A DNA stretch of 64,000 nt. It comes from Panorpa germanica (lineage: Eukaryota; Arthropoda; Insecta; Mecoptera; Panorpidae). The stretch's first letter is position 1. The number at the start of each line of letters is the position of its first letter. This document shows, piece by piece, positions 1 through 10,464 of the stretch. A model generated the notes under the pieces. The model had not been told where the DNA came from. It was given only the letters and a program-made list of their open reading frames with translations, and made no database searches. The position numbers and the translations under genes were made by a program. The stretch lies in contig CAVMBN010000107.1 of NCBI GenBank assembly GCA_963678705.1, positions 53,001 through 117,000 of the forward strand, read 5' to 3'.

Positions 1-717
1 TATAGCACGCTTCTTCAATATCAATTTCATTTGTCAGTACTACTGATTATGGAAGTAATCTCCAAAAATAAAATAGGGTCACGGGTCTTGGACTTTTTCG
101 ATGCGGAATAAAAACTGAAAACTGTCCAATCCTCGTCCATTTTTTTTAACATATTGAATAAGAAAAAAAAGCTCATTTACCGCTCGTAGTAAGAGCTCAA
201 GCTAGACCATCCCTGCTTTCAGGGTTGATTTTCAAATTTAGTTTGATAAAGTGTTTATTAATTTATAAACAAATAAAACACTAATTTTGAAATTTTGCTT
301 TATACATCTTTTTGTAATAATATCAAGACTAAATTTGTATAGAAAATTTACAAATTATTTTATAAAAATGTTATTTGATATTGTCAGTTTGTAATAAATA
401 TTATTTTAAACAGTTTGTGATATATATCGGTTTCGCTTACTACTTTAACTGGCGTAGGAAAAGCAAGCAAAAAGTCAGGTACAATTTCGGCTAAGCAAAT
501 TTTCGAGATAGATGTCGTTGTTTAATATCAATTATTTCTTGCCATTCATTGGCATATACAGTTACCTATCGTCTTCAGACAGCAGAGGTCGAGAGCAGAG
601 TACATTTTAATAACAAATAAATAAAAATTGTTCTCAGTGCCAAGTGATTTAAATTAAGTGAAATAGAACTTTGTCATACCTTGTTCAATTATTTCATTCT
701 AAACTTAAAACAACAAG
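1..717. other. Upstream region of the PAH gene, no gene seen
   Basis: AT-rich sequence with no convincing reading frame. The part from about 540 to 717 probably contains the promoter and 5' untranslated leader of the gene that starts at 718, because it lies directly upstream of its start codon. I could not pick out a reliable core promoter element or transcription start. Confidence 0.4.
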
Positions 718-811
718 ATGAATAATCTGCAAGAAGTTAACCCCCAACAACAAAATGGCGGCCCGATGGCATCTACGAGTTCTGTGACTGACAATGCAAA
801 GCCAAACCATT
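718..811 (+). CDS. PAH-domain (Sin3-like) protein, exon 1
   Basis: The first coding exon begins with ATG at 718 and ends at 811, directly before a good splice donor (GTAAGT at 812-817). It encodes 31 residues plus one base of codon 32: a polar, low-complexity N-terminus (MNNLQEVNPQQQ, then a Ser/Thr-rich stretch) with no domain. The leftover T joins the first two bases of exon 2 to make a Tyr codon, and the frame stays open through exon 2. No in-frame upstream ATG was needed. The exon is too short for simple ORF calling; the donor and frame match support it. Transcript data would settle the start. Confidence 0.65.
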
Positions 812-2443
812 GTAAGTTGATTTCATTTATTAATCTATACCATATATAAGGGATGATTATCGTCGTCAAATGTGTTATATTATATTTACGGTTTATATTC
901 ATAGCTGTCTTATTTATAATTCATGTTGAAAAAACGTTTCAGGCAAATTTTTGACAATTTACATAATATTTTTATTTTTATTTACTGCATTTAAAATATA
1001 TTTTGGTTATACAGTTCCTTGAATATAAAGGCGTTTTGTTTTCATAAAAATGTTGCACTCATCTTCTTTTTTCGTGTTGTTATACAGCATTTGTATTTTT
1101 AAGGGCTACTGTTAATAGAAAAAGAATTTTGATTAAAAATGGCGTAGGCATGTTGCGGGGTAACAAGATTCAACATAACGTATGCCTCATGTAACATGAT
1201 TTAAAAGTAAAGACAATTCCTTGACAATAACTTTTTACTTGTTATGCTTGCGTTCTTATTAATATTGTTGTAAATTTGAAGTCGTATTGTCGTTCTAGAA
1301 GGAGATTACTCAGCTTGCTAATACATTCCGCAGGGATGCTAGTTTCTGGTAGTAGATTCTTCTTATGACGATTTCCAACGGCCAATTACGGTAGATAAGA
1401 ATTAACTCTCTTAAGATGATTAACAGGATTCTTGTTAAGACGGTGTATTGTTGCAATTTGAGAATACTTGAGCGGTCTAAAGTATAACCTCGTTGCAACA
1501 TACGACGGTTGAACAATTAGTATCTTTTAAATACTATTAATACAAACACTTTTATTAAAATATATCATTTATTCGTTGTAATATTATATCTGCATACTTA
1601 ATTACAATAGTATTTTATTAGATTAATAAAGATGTCAGATATAAAACAAAATGTAATTCTTAGTGTTATAATTTGATTAATAGTTAAAACGTGCTTACAT
1701 AGTACACTTGATGTTACAATTGGAGTTATTGTACGACCGAAGTTACAATTAGTAATGCTATTGCACTGAGGCTCAGTTTGAGACTCGTAATGCTTTGAGT
1801 CTCAGTTTTAGACTGGCTTTCTGAGTGTCGTACAGTTTAATTTATAATGATTTATTTCACATCTCATAACGCCAATACTGGGTTACCAGTATTAAAACAA
1901 TATAAATCTCCACAGACCAGAGACAATATTTACAAGCGCTAAACTTAAACAATTATTCATTACAATATTAATACTAAAATGAAAGATAACATAATATAAT
2001 TCTTATAAAATAAATAACATTTATATTAAAAATAGAAAGGATAAGTACGACTTATGCGTACTTACAACAATATATATAATTACAAAATTTCTAAACTTTC
2101 GTTAAACGTAAAATATTTTGATTTTTTTTTTGTTGTTGCAAATGTGAACTTTGCACATGTAAAGTCATGCTTTTTCAGTCGCAGTCAACTTTTTCCACAT
2201 CAGAGAGCATAAAATAAAAAAATTACTAAGTATTATAAGAATATTAAAGGGGGCTATTTTATCTATAAATGTGCTATATTATTGTGTCGGATAAGTTTTT
2301 ATCCATTAATATTATTTTATTTTAAACATAATTTTTTTTTTTCTTTTTAAATTAATATATATTTAATTTCTTATAATTTCTTTATATATACTTTAACTAA
2401 ACTAAAGAGCATAAGTTAATTTTGGTTTTTCTTTGTGTTTTAG
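812..2443 (+). other. Intron of the PAH gene (1,632 bp)
   Basis: It is bounded by GTAAGT at the donor and a pyrimidine-rich tract ending in TTTTAG at 2438-2443. I see no other gene inside. At 1779-1804 there is a small perfect hairpin (TGAGACTC, 10-base loop, GAGTCTCA), and around it a short near-duplicate of the phrase CTCAGTTT. The rest is AT-rich. Confidence 0.6.
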
Positions 2444-2973
2444 ATGGCATGTCCAGTGTGGAGTGGCTTCTAGAAGTTGCAGGGAATTACACTTTCCTGG
2501 ATAAACTCAAGGAGGAATGCTCTAACCAACCACAGGTGTACGACATATTTCATCAGTACTGTCGGGACCTCCATTTAAAAATAATTGGAGCAGAATTATT
2601 TATAAAGCATATTCTTGAGTTATTCAACAACAACAAAAATTTGTTAAGTGCTTTCGAATATTACATTCCAAAACCACCTAAAATTGTTGTTGCAACACAA
2701 ACTCAACTAGTTGTACCAACAACAAGTGCTACACCTAGAGAGTACAAAGAAGGAATGACACTTCGGAGAAATCCTAAGAGGTCTCTAAAAGGCGCCCTTT
2801 TTTCGCCCGAAGACGATTTGAAAGACGAAGAACCACCCGCCAAAAAACGAGCCAAGAAATCAACTGCCAGAAAAAGTACAAAAAAAAACAGCAACACCAC
2901 ACGCCGTACAGTTGCCGAAGAAAAGCTGCAGTTCGTCGTAGATACAAAAGCAGATGTTACACCATGTACGTGA
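2444..2973 (+). CDS. PAH-domain (Sin3-like) protein, exon 2 and stop
   Basis: Exon 2 supplies residues 32-207 and ends with TGA at 2971-2973. Residues about 45-107 look like one paired amphipathic helix domain: a helix with FLDKLKEE, then QPQVYDIFHQYCRDL, then ELFIKHILELF, and the closing LLSAFEYYIP that corresponds to the LLxxFxxFLP end of Sin3 PAH repeats. In Sin3 corepressors these four-helix domains bind repressor peptides. The C-terminal half is basic, with a likely nuclear localisation signal at residues 164-179 (AKKRAKKSTARKSTKK). Sin3 proteins are far longer and carry several PAH domains plus an HDAC-interaction region. None of that is visible here, so this is a small stand-alone PAH protein or a derived Sin3 paralogue. 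The bases GTACGTGA at the stop could be a weak donor leading to more exons. The domain call is by eye. Confidence 0.7.
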
Positions 2974-3256
2974 AACTATATCCCCACATAATATGTATCT
3001 ACACTGGCAGATACATATATAGAACAAATGACCCTTTTATATTTGCTTCGTCTTATATCAATATTCCATGACAGTATTATTTGATGATTTTGTGTTCCTG
3101 TTTTGTGTTAAAAAATGTAACCATGTATTTAGATACTTTGCAAAGTATCTAACTCCTATCTACTTTGTATATATATATTACTTATGATTATTTAGCTTGA
3201 ATGAGGTATCTGAACAAGATACCAAAAATCTTGTAATTTATTATTATACTTATTTA

Positions 3257-3262
3257 AATAAA
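3257..3262 (+). promoter_or_regulatory. Polyadenylation signal AATAAA for the PAH gene
   Basis: A canonical AATAAA lies about 285 bp after the stop codon and is followed by a T-rich stretch. This supports the gene ending after exon 2. In AT-rich DNA the hexamer is common, so the position alone is weak evidence. Confidence 0.4.
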
Positions 3263-3319
3263 GAGTATTTTAATTGTTTTTAAATAATATTTTAATGTAT
3301 TTTGTAAAATATATTATAA

Positions 3320-3512
3320 AACTAGAGTTTACCCCCGTCGTAAAGTGACGTCTTTTTTGTGTGTATGATTTGAATCCAATAAAATAATTCGAATTTCATT
3401 TCATATTTAACTCTATTTTTAAATTAAAATAATAAACTCGCTCAATAATAAAATAATTTTTATCTCATCTCATAAAAATAATTTTTATTATTGACGGGGG
3501 TAAACTCTAGTT
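3320..3512. mobile_element. MITE, 193 bp, 20-bp terminal inverted repeats
   Basis: The ends are perfect inverted repeats: AACTAGAGTTTACCCCCGTC at 3320-3339 and its complement at 3493-3512. Both ends are flanked by the 9-bp direct repeat ATATTATAA (3311-3319 and 3513-3521). A 9-bp duplication would suit a Mutator-type element, but the flank is AT-rich, so the exact length is not certain. There is no coding capacity. It lies in the 3' flank of the PAH gene, about 60 bp after its polyadenylation signal. Confidence 0.75.
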
Positions 3513-3521
3513 ATATTATAA

Positions 3522-4115
3522 AATAGTTTGTAAATGATATTTTATAGTAGTTTTTAAATAATATGATAAAATAGTTTGTAAATAATGTTGTATAGTAGTT
3601 TAAAAAAAAGTGGTGAAGTAGTTGTAAATATAGTGTTCTACTTTGCAAATCGTGTTTTTTTTTTCAATCATAAATATTTAAAAGAATTTTTCCAAGATCC
3701 CAATTCCTCCAGCCCTACGTCGTTTTAGCAAAGTGAAATTTTGAGAATAAATATAGTGTAATATGTTGTTAAGAATGTATTTACAGACATTCACTATTGT
3801 CAGACCCCTAACTTTTGCCATACGTTTTTAAGCCTTTGAGAAAATTAGGTCTTATACTTTACATGAAAGATGGTTTTCTAGATGGGCTCTGTCGGCGCCA
3901 TTTTATAGTAAACTGGTAACCTTAAAACAAAATTATACACTTTAATATGTGCTAAATAAAGGTAGAATTTTGAAAAATGCACGTTAAAAGTACACTTATA
4001 TCTAAATAATGTCAACTTATCAACAACAATATATAAATGTTGGATGTCGCATGTTTAAGTCGCGCCAGTGTGTACGACACATTATTGCATGACAACCACT
4101 TAAGTAATTCTCTTT
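3522..4115. other. Intergenic AT-rich stretch, nothing recognised
   Basis: No reading frame, repeat pair or RNA gene could be supported. Near 3522-3620 a short phrase of the type AAATAGTTTGTAAATAAT recurs in degenerate form, a minor simple-sequence effect. Confidence 0.4.
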
Positions 4116-4120
4116 GCAAC

Positions 4121-4873
4121 TGGTTGAGTGAGTTTGGACCTATGGAGATCTATATAAGCTTGAGGTTGGCTTATCTGCGATGTTGACGGTATCCAAATCT
4201 CGGATTGCTCGATTGCATCCAACTCCTTTGATAGCGTAGATTGCGCCAAAACTTCTCGAAGGACCTTTTTGTTATTAATCACTTAATAACAATTTTTTAT
4301 TTTACTTTAAATCAAAAGGCAGCGAAACACTGGTATTTTACAGAAAACATTTATTATACAAATACACTTGACGAATTACAATAATTGAAACTTAAATGAG
4401 TATATATATGTATCAATGTTACTGTGATGCAATTCACTATTAAAATCTTTATAATATTAATTTTATTATAATTGTTTAGATTTTTAGACTGATAAACGTT
4501 AGAGTTGATAATTTAAGGATGTTTACTGTTCTAGATGCTAGTTAATAAATTAAAGATGTTTACTGTACGAAGTTTGAGTTAATAATGAATATTTTAATAA
4601 TGATGAAACAGCACAGTGATACAAAAGGCGTTTGCCAAGCCAGCTGGTGGCCTTGGAACGGGCTTGTATACTCGAATACAATGCCAGAGCATCAACGACA
4701 ATGACTTTGTTAGTTGATTCAATAACAAAGCAAAAGATAAAATATTTGATTAAACAATAAAATTATTGCAGAACTTAAAAACTAAAATATACGAAATTAG
4801 ATTCTAAATAACATACATTAATGAATGCGAAATATCTATATAAAAATATAGGTTGTGCATGCATTCGTTAACA
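4121..4873 (-). repeat. 3' LTR of the BEL/Pao element
   Basis: This 753-bp copy aligns along its whole length with 8963-9758. It begins TGTTAACG and ends CAACCA in element orientation. The outer flank at 4116-4120 is GCAAC, matching the flank of the other LTR. It lacks the extra T/A-rich segment seen near 9320-9360 of the 5' LTR. Confidence 0.9.
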
Positions 4874-4885
4874 TACTCCCGCGCG
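4874..4885 (-). promoter_or_regulatory. Polypurine-tract-like site before the 3' LTR
   Basis: In element orientation the bases directly before the 3' LTR read CGCGCGGGAGTA, a purine-rich run ending at the LTR boundary. It sits where plus-strand DNA priming occurs in LTR elements. The polypurine character is only partial. Confidence 0.45.
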
Positions 4886-6711
4886 TTGAAAATTGGAAGA
4901 GTCATCTTGGTTTTCAACTGATGTTCTGCAAGTAGCGGAACGAGATATTGCACTAGACGCTTTGTTTCTCCCTTAACTGTCTTGATAGTGGCTGCTCGAG
5001 TCGTTGAATCTTCACTAACACTTAATTTCACTTGGCTACCCAACATCCATTGCGAAGGAGGAAGATTTGGCTTCTTGATTAAGACCAAAGTTCCTTGCTG
5101 CGGTACAGCATCCTTTGACATTTTCCATTTCACGAGCTGATTGCAGTGCCCTAGGTAGTCGCTTGACCATCGTTTATACCAACTTTGAATAAAGTCTTGA
5201 AATTGTGAGAAGCGCTGCGTTCGGCTTAATTTGATTGGAGCGTCCTCTGCAGGAGCGATGCTAGTGATTTGGCGTCCTATTAAGAGGTGTCCAGGTGTGA
5301 TGGGAATAAGGTCAATAGGATCATTGGAAGCGGGATAAAAAGGGTGGAAATTGAGTATTGCCTTAATTTGAGTTTGCAGTGTATAAGTGTCTTTGAAATT
5401 GAGATGATTATTTAATTTCGTTAGTTTGGCAAGTGGATAAAAATGTGAAATACTGTATTTAAAACAGTCAGGTTTAGAGTGCCATTTAACGATTAAATTT
5501 TCGAAATATTCTATACCTCCTGGGTCGATATAGAAGAGTTTGTCAGTTATAATATTGCGGTTGATAGGTTTAAAATAAATACAAGCACCATATGCATTTT
5601 CTAACGCATCACAAAAACCATGAATTTCAATTGTTTTAAAATTCTTGATTAATGATTTTCGTGGTATGGATGCGTTGTTTAAGCTCGGTAATTGCTTTAT
5701 TAAAAGAGTCCATGTTTTTACTAAATATTCTGGAATTTCATCATTCCAGTGTAGATTTGTTAGCCATAATTTTTGTCTCAATTGCTTAAACGGTATAACG
5801 CAGGGTGATAATAATCCAAGCGGATCAAAGATTTTGGCAATGAATGATAGAACATTTCTTTTGGTTGATTTTACAGGTGGATCAAAATGGGCGATGCTGT
5901 ATTTGAAACAGTCTGTCTTTGAGCACCATTTTACACCTAATATTTTAAAATGCTCTAAGTCTGCGTGATCTATATAAAAATGTTGGTCTTTAGTAGTGTT
6001 GTCTAAATCGAGTAAAATAATAGGATCTTTTGATATCCATTTTCGTAAGTAAAATCCTGCACTGCTTAATGTTTCTATGTTTTTAGTACAGCGTAGCTTA
6101 AATTCTGATAGATCATTTGATCCAGTCAGAAACTTATCAACATAGAAATCATTAAGGATGGTGTTTGTGGCATATGGATGTGAATTTAAAAATAATAATT
6201 TAGACCTTGTATGTAAGTTAATTAACCATAATTGTTGTATCATTAATTTACATGGTATGGCACAAGGCAATAGTAATGCGAGTGGATCAAAGGTTTTTGC
6301 GATTAATGATAAAACGTTTGCTTTGGTTAATTTCATAAGTACTTGAATTGAATTATGCAATTCCGTGACCATAAAGATACCGTTTGTCTTGTTTGGTTTG
6401 GTTTTAAAATTGTGTATAGAACGAGAACAATACGCGGTGACGCTATTGATCGTTTTAAAGTTTGAAAATTTGTTAAATATAGAAATTGACTTGGCTATGG
6501 AGTGATTTGACAATATGATTGATTCATGTTGTCTGCTAGTAACACGCTTTCTTTGTGGTAAAAGAGAGGGTTTAGTAATTGTTGTCTTGAAAACTCTTAT
6601 ACCGTGATGCGGTAAAATATATGCAGGTTCAGATGAATTCTGAATGGGGTTAATAGTCATATGACCTAATCGTATATATTCATGAGTGAATGCAGAATAC
6701 ATAGATTTATG
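4874..6711 (-). pseudogene. BEL/Pao pol remnant: RT connection, RNase H, C-terminal domain
   Basis: The frame encodes a scrambled BEL polyprotein. In order: YSAFTHEYIRLGHM and AYILPHHGI (the RT entry), then a jump to VLSLIAKTFDPLAL, then NDFYVDKFLTG where families have YVDD, so the second catalytic Asp is Lys (codon at 6133-6135). Next come ILGVKW...VLSFIAKIFDPLGLLSPC, an RNase H start (EIHGFCDALENAYGACIY), a third partial copy of the connection segment, and ITPGHLLIGRQ...RWSSDYLGHCNQ, typical of the BEL C-terminus. The integrase core and RT fingers are absent. The frame runs on into the LTR to 4804. It joins the upstream protease frame through a single TAA at 6712-6714. Rearrangement rather than simple decay produced it. 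Confidence 0.85.
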
Positions 6712-7856
6712 TTATTTATTTTTGTCATATTTTCTTTCCAATGAAAGAAATCGCTTGGTACCTGCGGTTTTGGAATCTCCTAAGGCTGATGCGGGCAATT
6801 TTAATGGTAATGTGGCTGCGAATCTAACATCTGAATCGCGAGTAGTAGTTTTGCTGTAATGATCTTGGTATGCTTGTTCTTTTATAATTGAAGTGCTACA
6901 TTCCTTAACATACTCGCTTTCACAAAACTTGGGAATTTGAGTTTGCAAGGATGTGTGATAATGATGCGCATGATTGTTGTTAGTAACAGATTTGTATTTA
7001 GTTACTATCCAACCCAGTGAAGTGTTTTGCAAATGCAATCGATCATTGCATAGTGTTGATTTGCCGACGCGTAACAGTTTCCAAAAAATATCAGCTCCTA
7101 ACAATAAATCCACAGATTGTGGTTTGTTAAAACTAGGATCTGCTAGTTTTATGCTATACGGTATTGATAGATTGACAATATCCAATGTGATGTGTGGAAT
7201 TTTGTCGTTATTGTGTCTGTAAGCAGACAATTTACAAAAGTTTTGTAATTGTTGTTTGATGAATGCAAAGTGATTTTTGCTTGATTATGATTTTTAGTTT
7301 CCGAGTTACCAATTCCGGTAGTAACTACATCCGAATTCGTAGTATGAATGTTTAATTTTTGTAATAAACTCTTGGTAATGAAATTTGATTGACTACCGTT
7401 ATCCAGAAGCGCGCGAGCGACAATTATTTTACCGTTCTTGTCAGGAATGTTCACCAAAGCGGTTGATAACATAACTTGACTTGTCCGTTTGACATGCGCC
7501 GTGAGTGCACTAGAAGTGGTAGCTTTAGGAATTAAAGTGCTTGATGCTTCAATTGATTTAGACGCTGAGATAATTTTATTGATTTTGGCGCCTATTTTAA
7601 CGTATTGCATAAAAAAATCGGTATTTTCTTCATCAATGACATCCAATTCGCTTTCATCTTCTATTAATTCTCTCATTTGAGAGTGAGTTTTAATAATAGA
7701 AGCCATTAGTGGTTCCCATTGTTTATGAAGAAATTTTATGTCTTCCACTTTGTAAGTGGATGGATCTGTTATATCAACATTTTCAATGGCTTTACTGCAT
7801 TGTTTTAATGATGATTTAATACGATGTATTTTTGTAATTAAGATTTTTAAAGACAT
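6712..7856 (-). pseudogene. BEL/Pao gag N-terminus and aspartic protease, frameshifted
   Basis: The reading frame starts at 7856 with about 100 gag-like residues (helical, charged, no zinc knuckles) and passes straight into a retropepsin. The flap-side motif ALLDNGSQSNFIT is present (catalytic Asp152; the usual Ser or Thr after it is Asn). A frameshift near 7205 moves the rest of the protease into the next frame, which carries VDLLLGADIFWKLL, LQNTSLGWIV and, farther on, RFAATLPLKLPASALGDS and RFLSLERK, the known order in BEL elements before the RT. This frame ends at TAA 6712-6714. The direct gag-protease junction suggests that the middle of gag was deleted. Confidence 0.85.
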
Positions 7857-8081
7857 TGTGGATGGACCTTTAAAATCTCTAATGATATTTTAAATATAAT
7901 ATTTAAAACTGATTGAAAAAATATATTATTGTTGATGCAAATAATATAAGTGGTAATCTATTACGTACAATACGTAAAAGATTTCTGTGCAAAATACACA
8001 GATGGTAATTTCGGTTTGAAAAATGAATTCAAACGCTTTAGTAGGAATAATAATATTTGCTAAATAATGCGATTGGCGTAT

Positions 8082-8246
8082 GCTCTAAGAGTCATAGTTC
8101 ATTGAGAGAACGTTAAATGACCTAATGTAAGAGGCTATACTATGGAATCTAATATTCGCAACCAATGCAATTAATGTGTGTGTGTTTGCTCTCGTGGTCA
8201 TAGTCCAGGAAAAGAACGTTAGATGACCCGATTGAGAGGCTAGAAA
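8082..8246. repeat. Degenerate direct duplication in the BEL leader
   Basis: Two blocks of about 58 bp, at about 8082-8140 and 8188-8246, share phrases such as GCTCT, GTCATAGT, GAACGTTA and ATGACC with AGAGGCTA. They lie between the gag start and the 5' LTR, in the untranslated leader of the element. Confidence 0.5.
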
Positions 8247-8694
8247 GTGTTCAAAAAACACTTATACGAGCGCTATAGTATTGTCATTGCTAGTAGAGCG
8301 GTGATGACTTAACTAATGCGCAAGGATTTATTAACTACAAAACAGAAAACTGAATAACGTTGAATGATTGATTGAAAATTATAATACAACAATGATACGA
8401 ACTTATGATGGAAGTGAATCATTGATGGCCAAACACCTTGGTATAATGAAATAACGATTGAAACAGTAGTAAAATGTAAAAATTTGTAAATTATAAGATG
8501 TAACTGCAAAAACCCAAAATAGAGGTAATAAATGGGAATAGGATGGGAATTATATAAATGTTTTAAGATTACCTTGACACCACTGTCGTGTAGTAGCTCT
8601 CGTTTCAAGACTGAATCCAAATGTTGCTGCGATTGACTCGTGTGTGCTGTTGTACTTGGCGCCAAAAGTGAGATTTTTCTTGATTGTTCACCTT
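8247..8694 (-). other. BEL leader region, nothing else recognised
   Basis: This is the untranslated part of the element between the direct duplication and the minisatellite. A short palindrome TTGGCGCCAA lies near 8656. Read on the minus strand it contains TGGCGCC, which resembles a primer-binding site, but it is about 300 bp from the LTR, so I do not call it one. Confidence 0.35.
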
Positions 8695-8962
8695 GCTTGA
8701 TGAATCCTGCGATGAGAATCCTTTTCAGTGATGACCAATGTGGGAATCCTTTTCAAAGATGATCAGTGTGGTGTGAATCTTCTTTGAAGATGCTCAATTG
8801 CTGGATCTGTTGATGAGAATCTTGCTTGAAGATGATCAAATGGATGTGAATCTTCTTTGAAGGATCAAAATACTGAATATCCGTTCTTCAAGATGATCAA
8901 TTCTTGTGAATCCGCTCTTGAAGATGGTTTAATGGTGTAAATCCGGCTCGAAGCTGATCAAA
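8695..8962. repeat. Degenerate minisatellite next to the 5' LTR
   Basis: About seven imperfect units of 35-40 bp share phrases like GAAGATGATCAA and GTGAATC with CTT. The last unit runs into the LTR end at 8963. The repeat occupies the place where the primer-binding site should be, and no good TGG-starting site is seen there. Confidence 0.65.
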
Positions 8963-9758
8963 TGGTTGAGTGAGTTTGGACCTATGGAGATCTATATAAG
9001 CACGCGGTTGGCTTATCTGCGATCTGTTAGCGGTATCCAAATCTCGGATTGCTCGATTGCATCCAACTCCTTTAATAGCGTAGATTGCGCCAAAACTTCT
9101 CGAAGGACCTTTTTGTTATTAATTACTTAATAACAATTTTTTATTTTACTTTAAGTCAAAAAAGCAGCGAAACACTAGTATTTTACAGAAAACATTTATT
9201 ATACAAATACACTTGACGAATTTACAATAATTGAAACTTAAATGAATCTATAATTGTATCGATGTTGCTGTGATGTAATTCACCATTAAAATCTTTATAA
9301 TATTAATTTTATTATAATCTGATTTAATATTTATTATATTTAAATTGTTTAGATATGTTGACTGTTGAACGTTAGAGTTAATAACTTAAAGATGTTTACT
9401 GTTCTAGATGCTAGTTAATAATATTTAAGGATGTTTAGTGATGTTTACTGTATGAAGTTTGTGTTAATAATGAATATTTTTATAATGATGAAACAGCACA
9501 GTGATACAAAAGGCGTTTGCCAAGCCAGCTGGTGGCCTTGGAACGGGCTTGTATACTCGAATACAATGCCAGAGCATCAACGACAATGACTTTGTTAGTT
9601 GATTCAATAACAAAGCAAAAGATAAAATATTTGATTAAACAATAGAATTATTACAGAACTTAAAAACTAAAATATACAAAATTAGATTCTAAATAACATA
9701 CATTAATGAATGCGAAATATCTATATAAAAATATAGGTTGTGCATGCATTCGTTAACA
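8963..9758 (-). repeat. 5' LTR of the BEL/Pao element
   Basis: A 796-bp copy of the LTR, with the same TGTTAACG start (at 9758) and CAACCA end (at 8963). It is flanked outside by GCAAC at 9759-9763. It is longer than the other LTR mainly because of an AT-rich insertion near 9320-9360. Confidence 0.9.
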
Positions 9759-9763
9759 GCAAC

Positions 9764-10464
9764 CTTTTTACTAAATATTTAAATACACGTTAAGATTTAT
9801 CATATCCTAAAATAAAAATAACTGCAAAATAAACAAAATGCTTATCACCTCAGTAAACGCATTATTAACGATGACGTGTTGGTGAAGGGAGTGGGGAGGG
9901 ATGAGAGGATTCAAAATACATTCCTATACAATATTTGCACTAGTTTACATTGCTATCATTTGGTCAGTTTTTAAATAATTATAATAATATGTAAAACATG
10001 AATTGCTTACAATTATTGCACGTTAAAGTGTTGCTTAGAGAAAAAAAAAACTTTTAGCGCCCTTCAATTAGTAGCGCCTGATAAGTAAAGCTAAGCGTGC
10101 GCAGTAGTAATATGCATAATAATAGCTACTGCATTTTCATTATCAGAAATAATTTAGGTCGAATTACAGGGATTAGCATTGTGACATATAGAGGTAGATA
10201 GGTAGGTATGATAAGGTATGTTTTATGGATTGCTATCTTCTCGTATGGTATAATAAATATACCTATGGTTTGCTTTCTATATAATATAGTATACTGGCTT
10301 GTAATTGGTATATGTATAACTGACTTCTTTATTTTTTTTACATATCAAAAACTTGAAAGAGATACAGCTATTTAAAATGTGTATTTCATTTTTACCGCTT
10401 AATATTTAGTGTAAAAGTCTAAAGAATAATAACACAACATTCTTTAAGTACGTAGAATGACATA
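9764..10464. other. Intergenic, nothing recognised
   Basis: AT-rich DNA without a supported gene or repeat. A short GC-richer phrase near 9885-9910 is not part of any reading frame I can defend. Confidence 0.4.

Larger units (their letters stand above)
4121..9758 (-). mobile_element. BEL/Pao LTR retrotransposon, defective, 5.6 kb
   Basis: The element is on the minus strand. Two LTRs (4121-4873 and 8963-9758) begin TGTTAACG and end CAACCA in element orientation. The 5-bp target duplication GCAAC occurs at 4116-4120 and 9759-9763. The coding region contains a gag-like N-terminus, a retropepsin, parts of BEL-type reverse transcriptase, an RNase H fragment and the C-terminal domain of BEL polyproteins. 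The zinc-knuckle part of gag, most of the RT fingers and the integrase core are missing, so the element cannot be autonomous. The LTRs differ by an insertion of about 40 bp and many scattered changes, so the insertion is not recent. Confidence 0.9.

Noticed and set aside
8647..8662. BEL primer-binding site at TTGGCGCCAA
   Set aside because: It is about 300 bp from the LTR edge; a primer site should be adjacent to it.
8309..8665. 118-codon minus-strand frame in the BEL leader
   Set aside because: No motif, composition like non-coding leader, and it lies upstream of the gag start.
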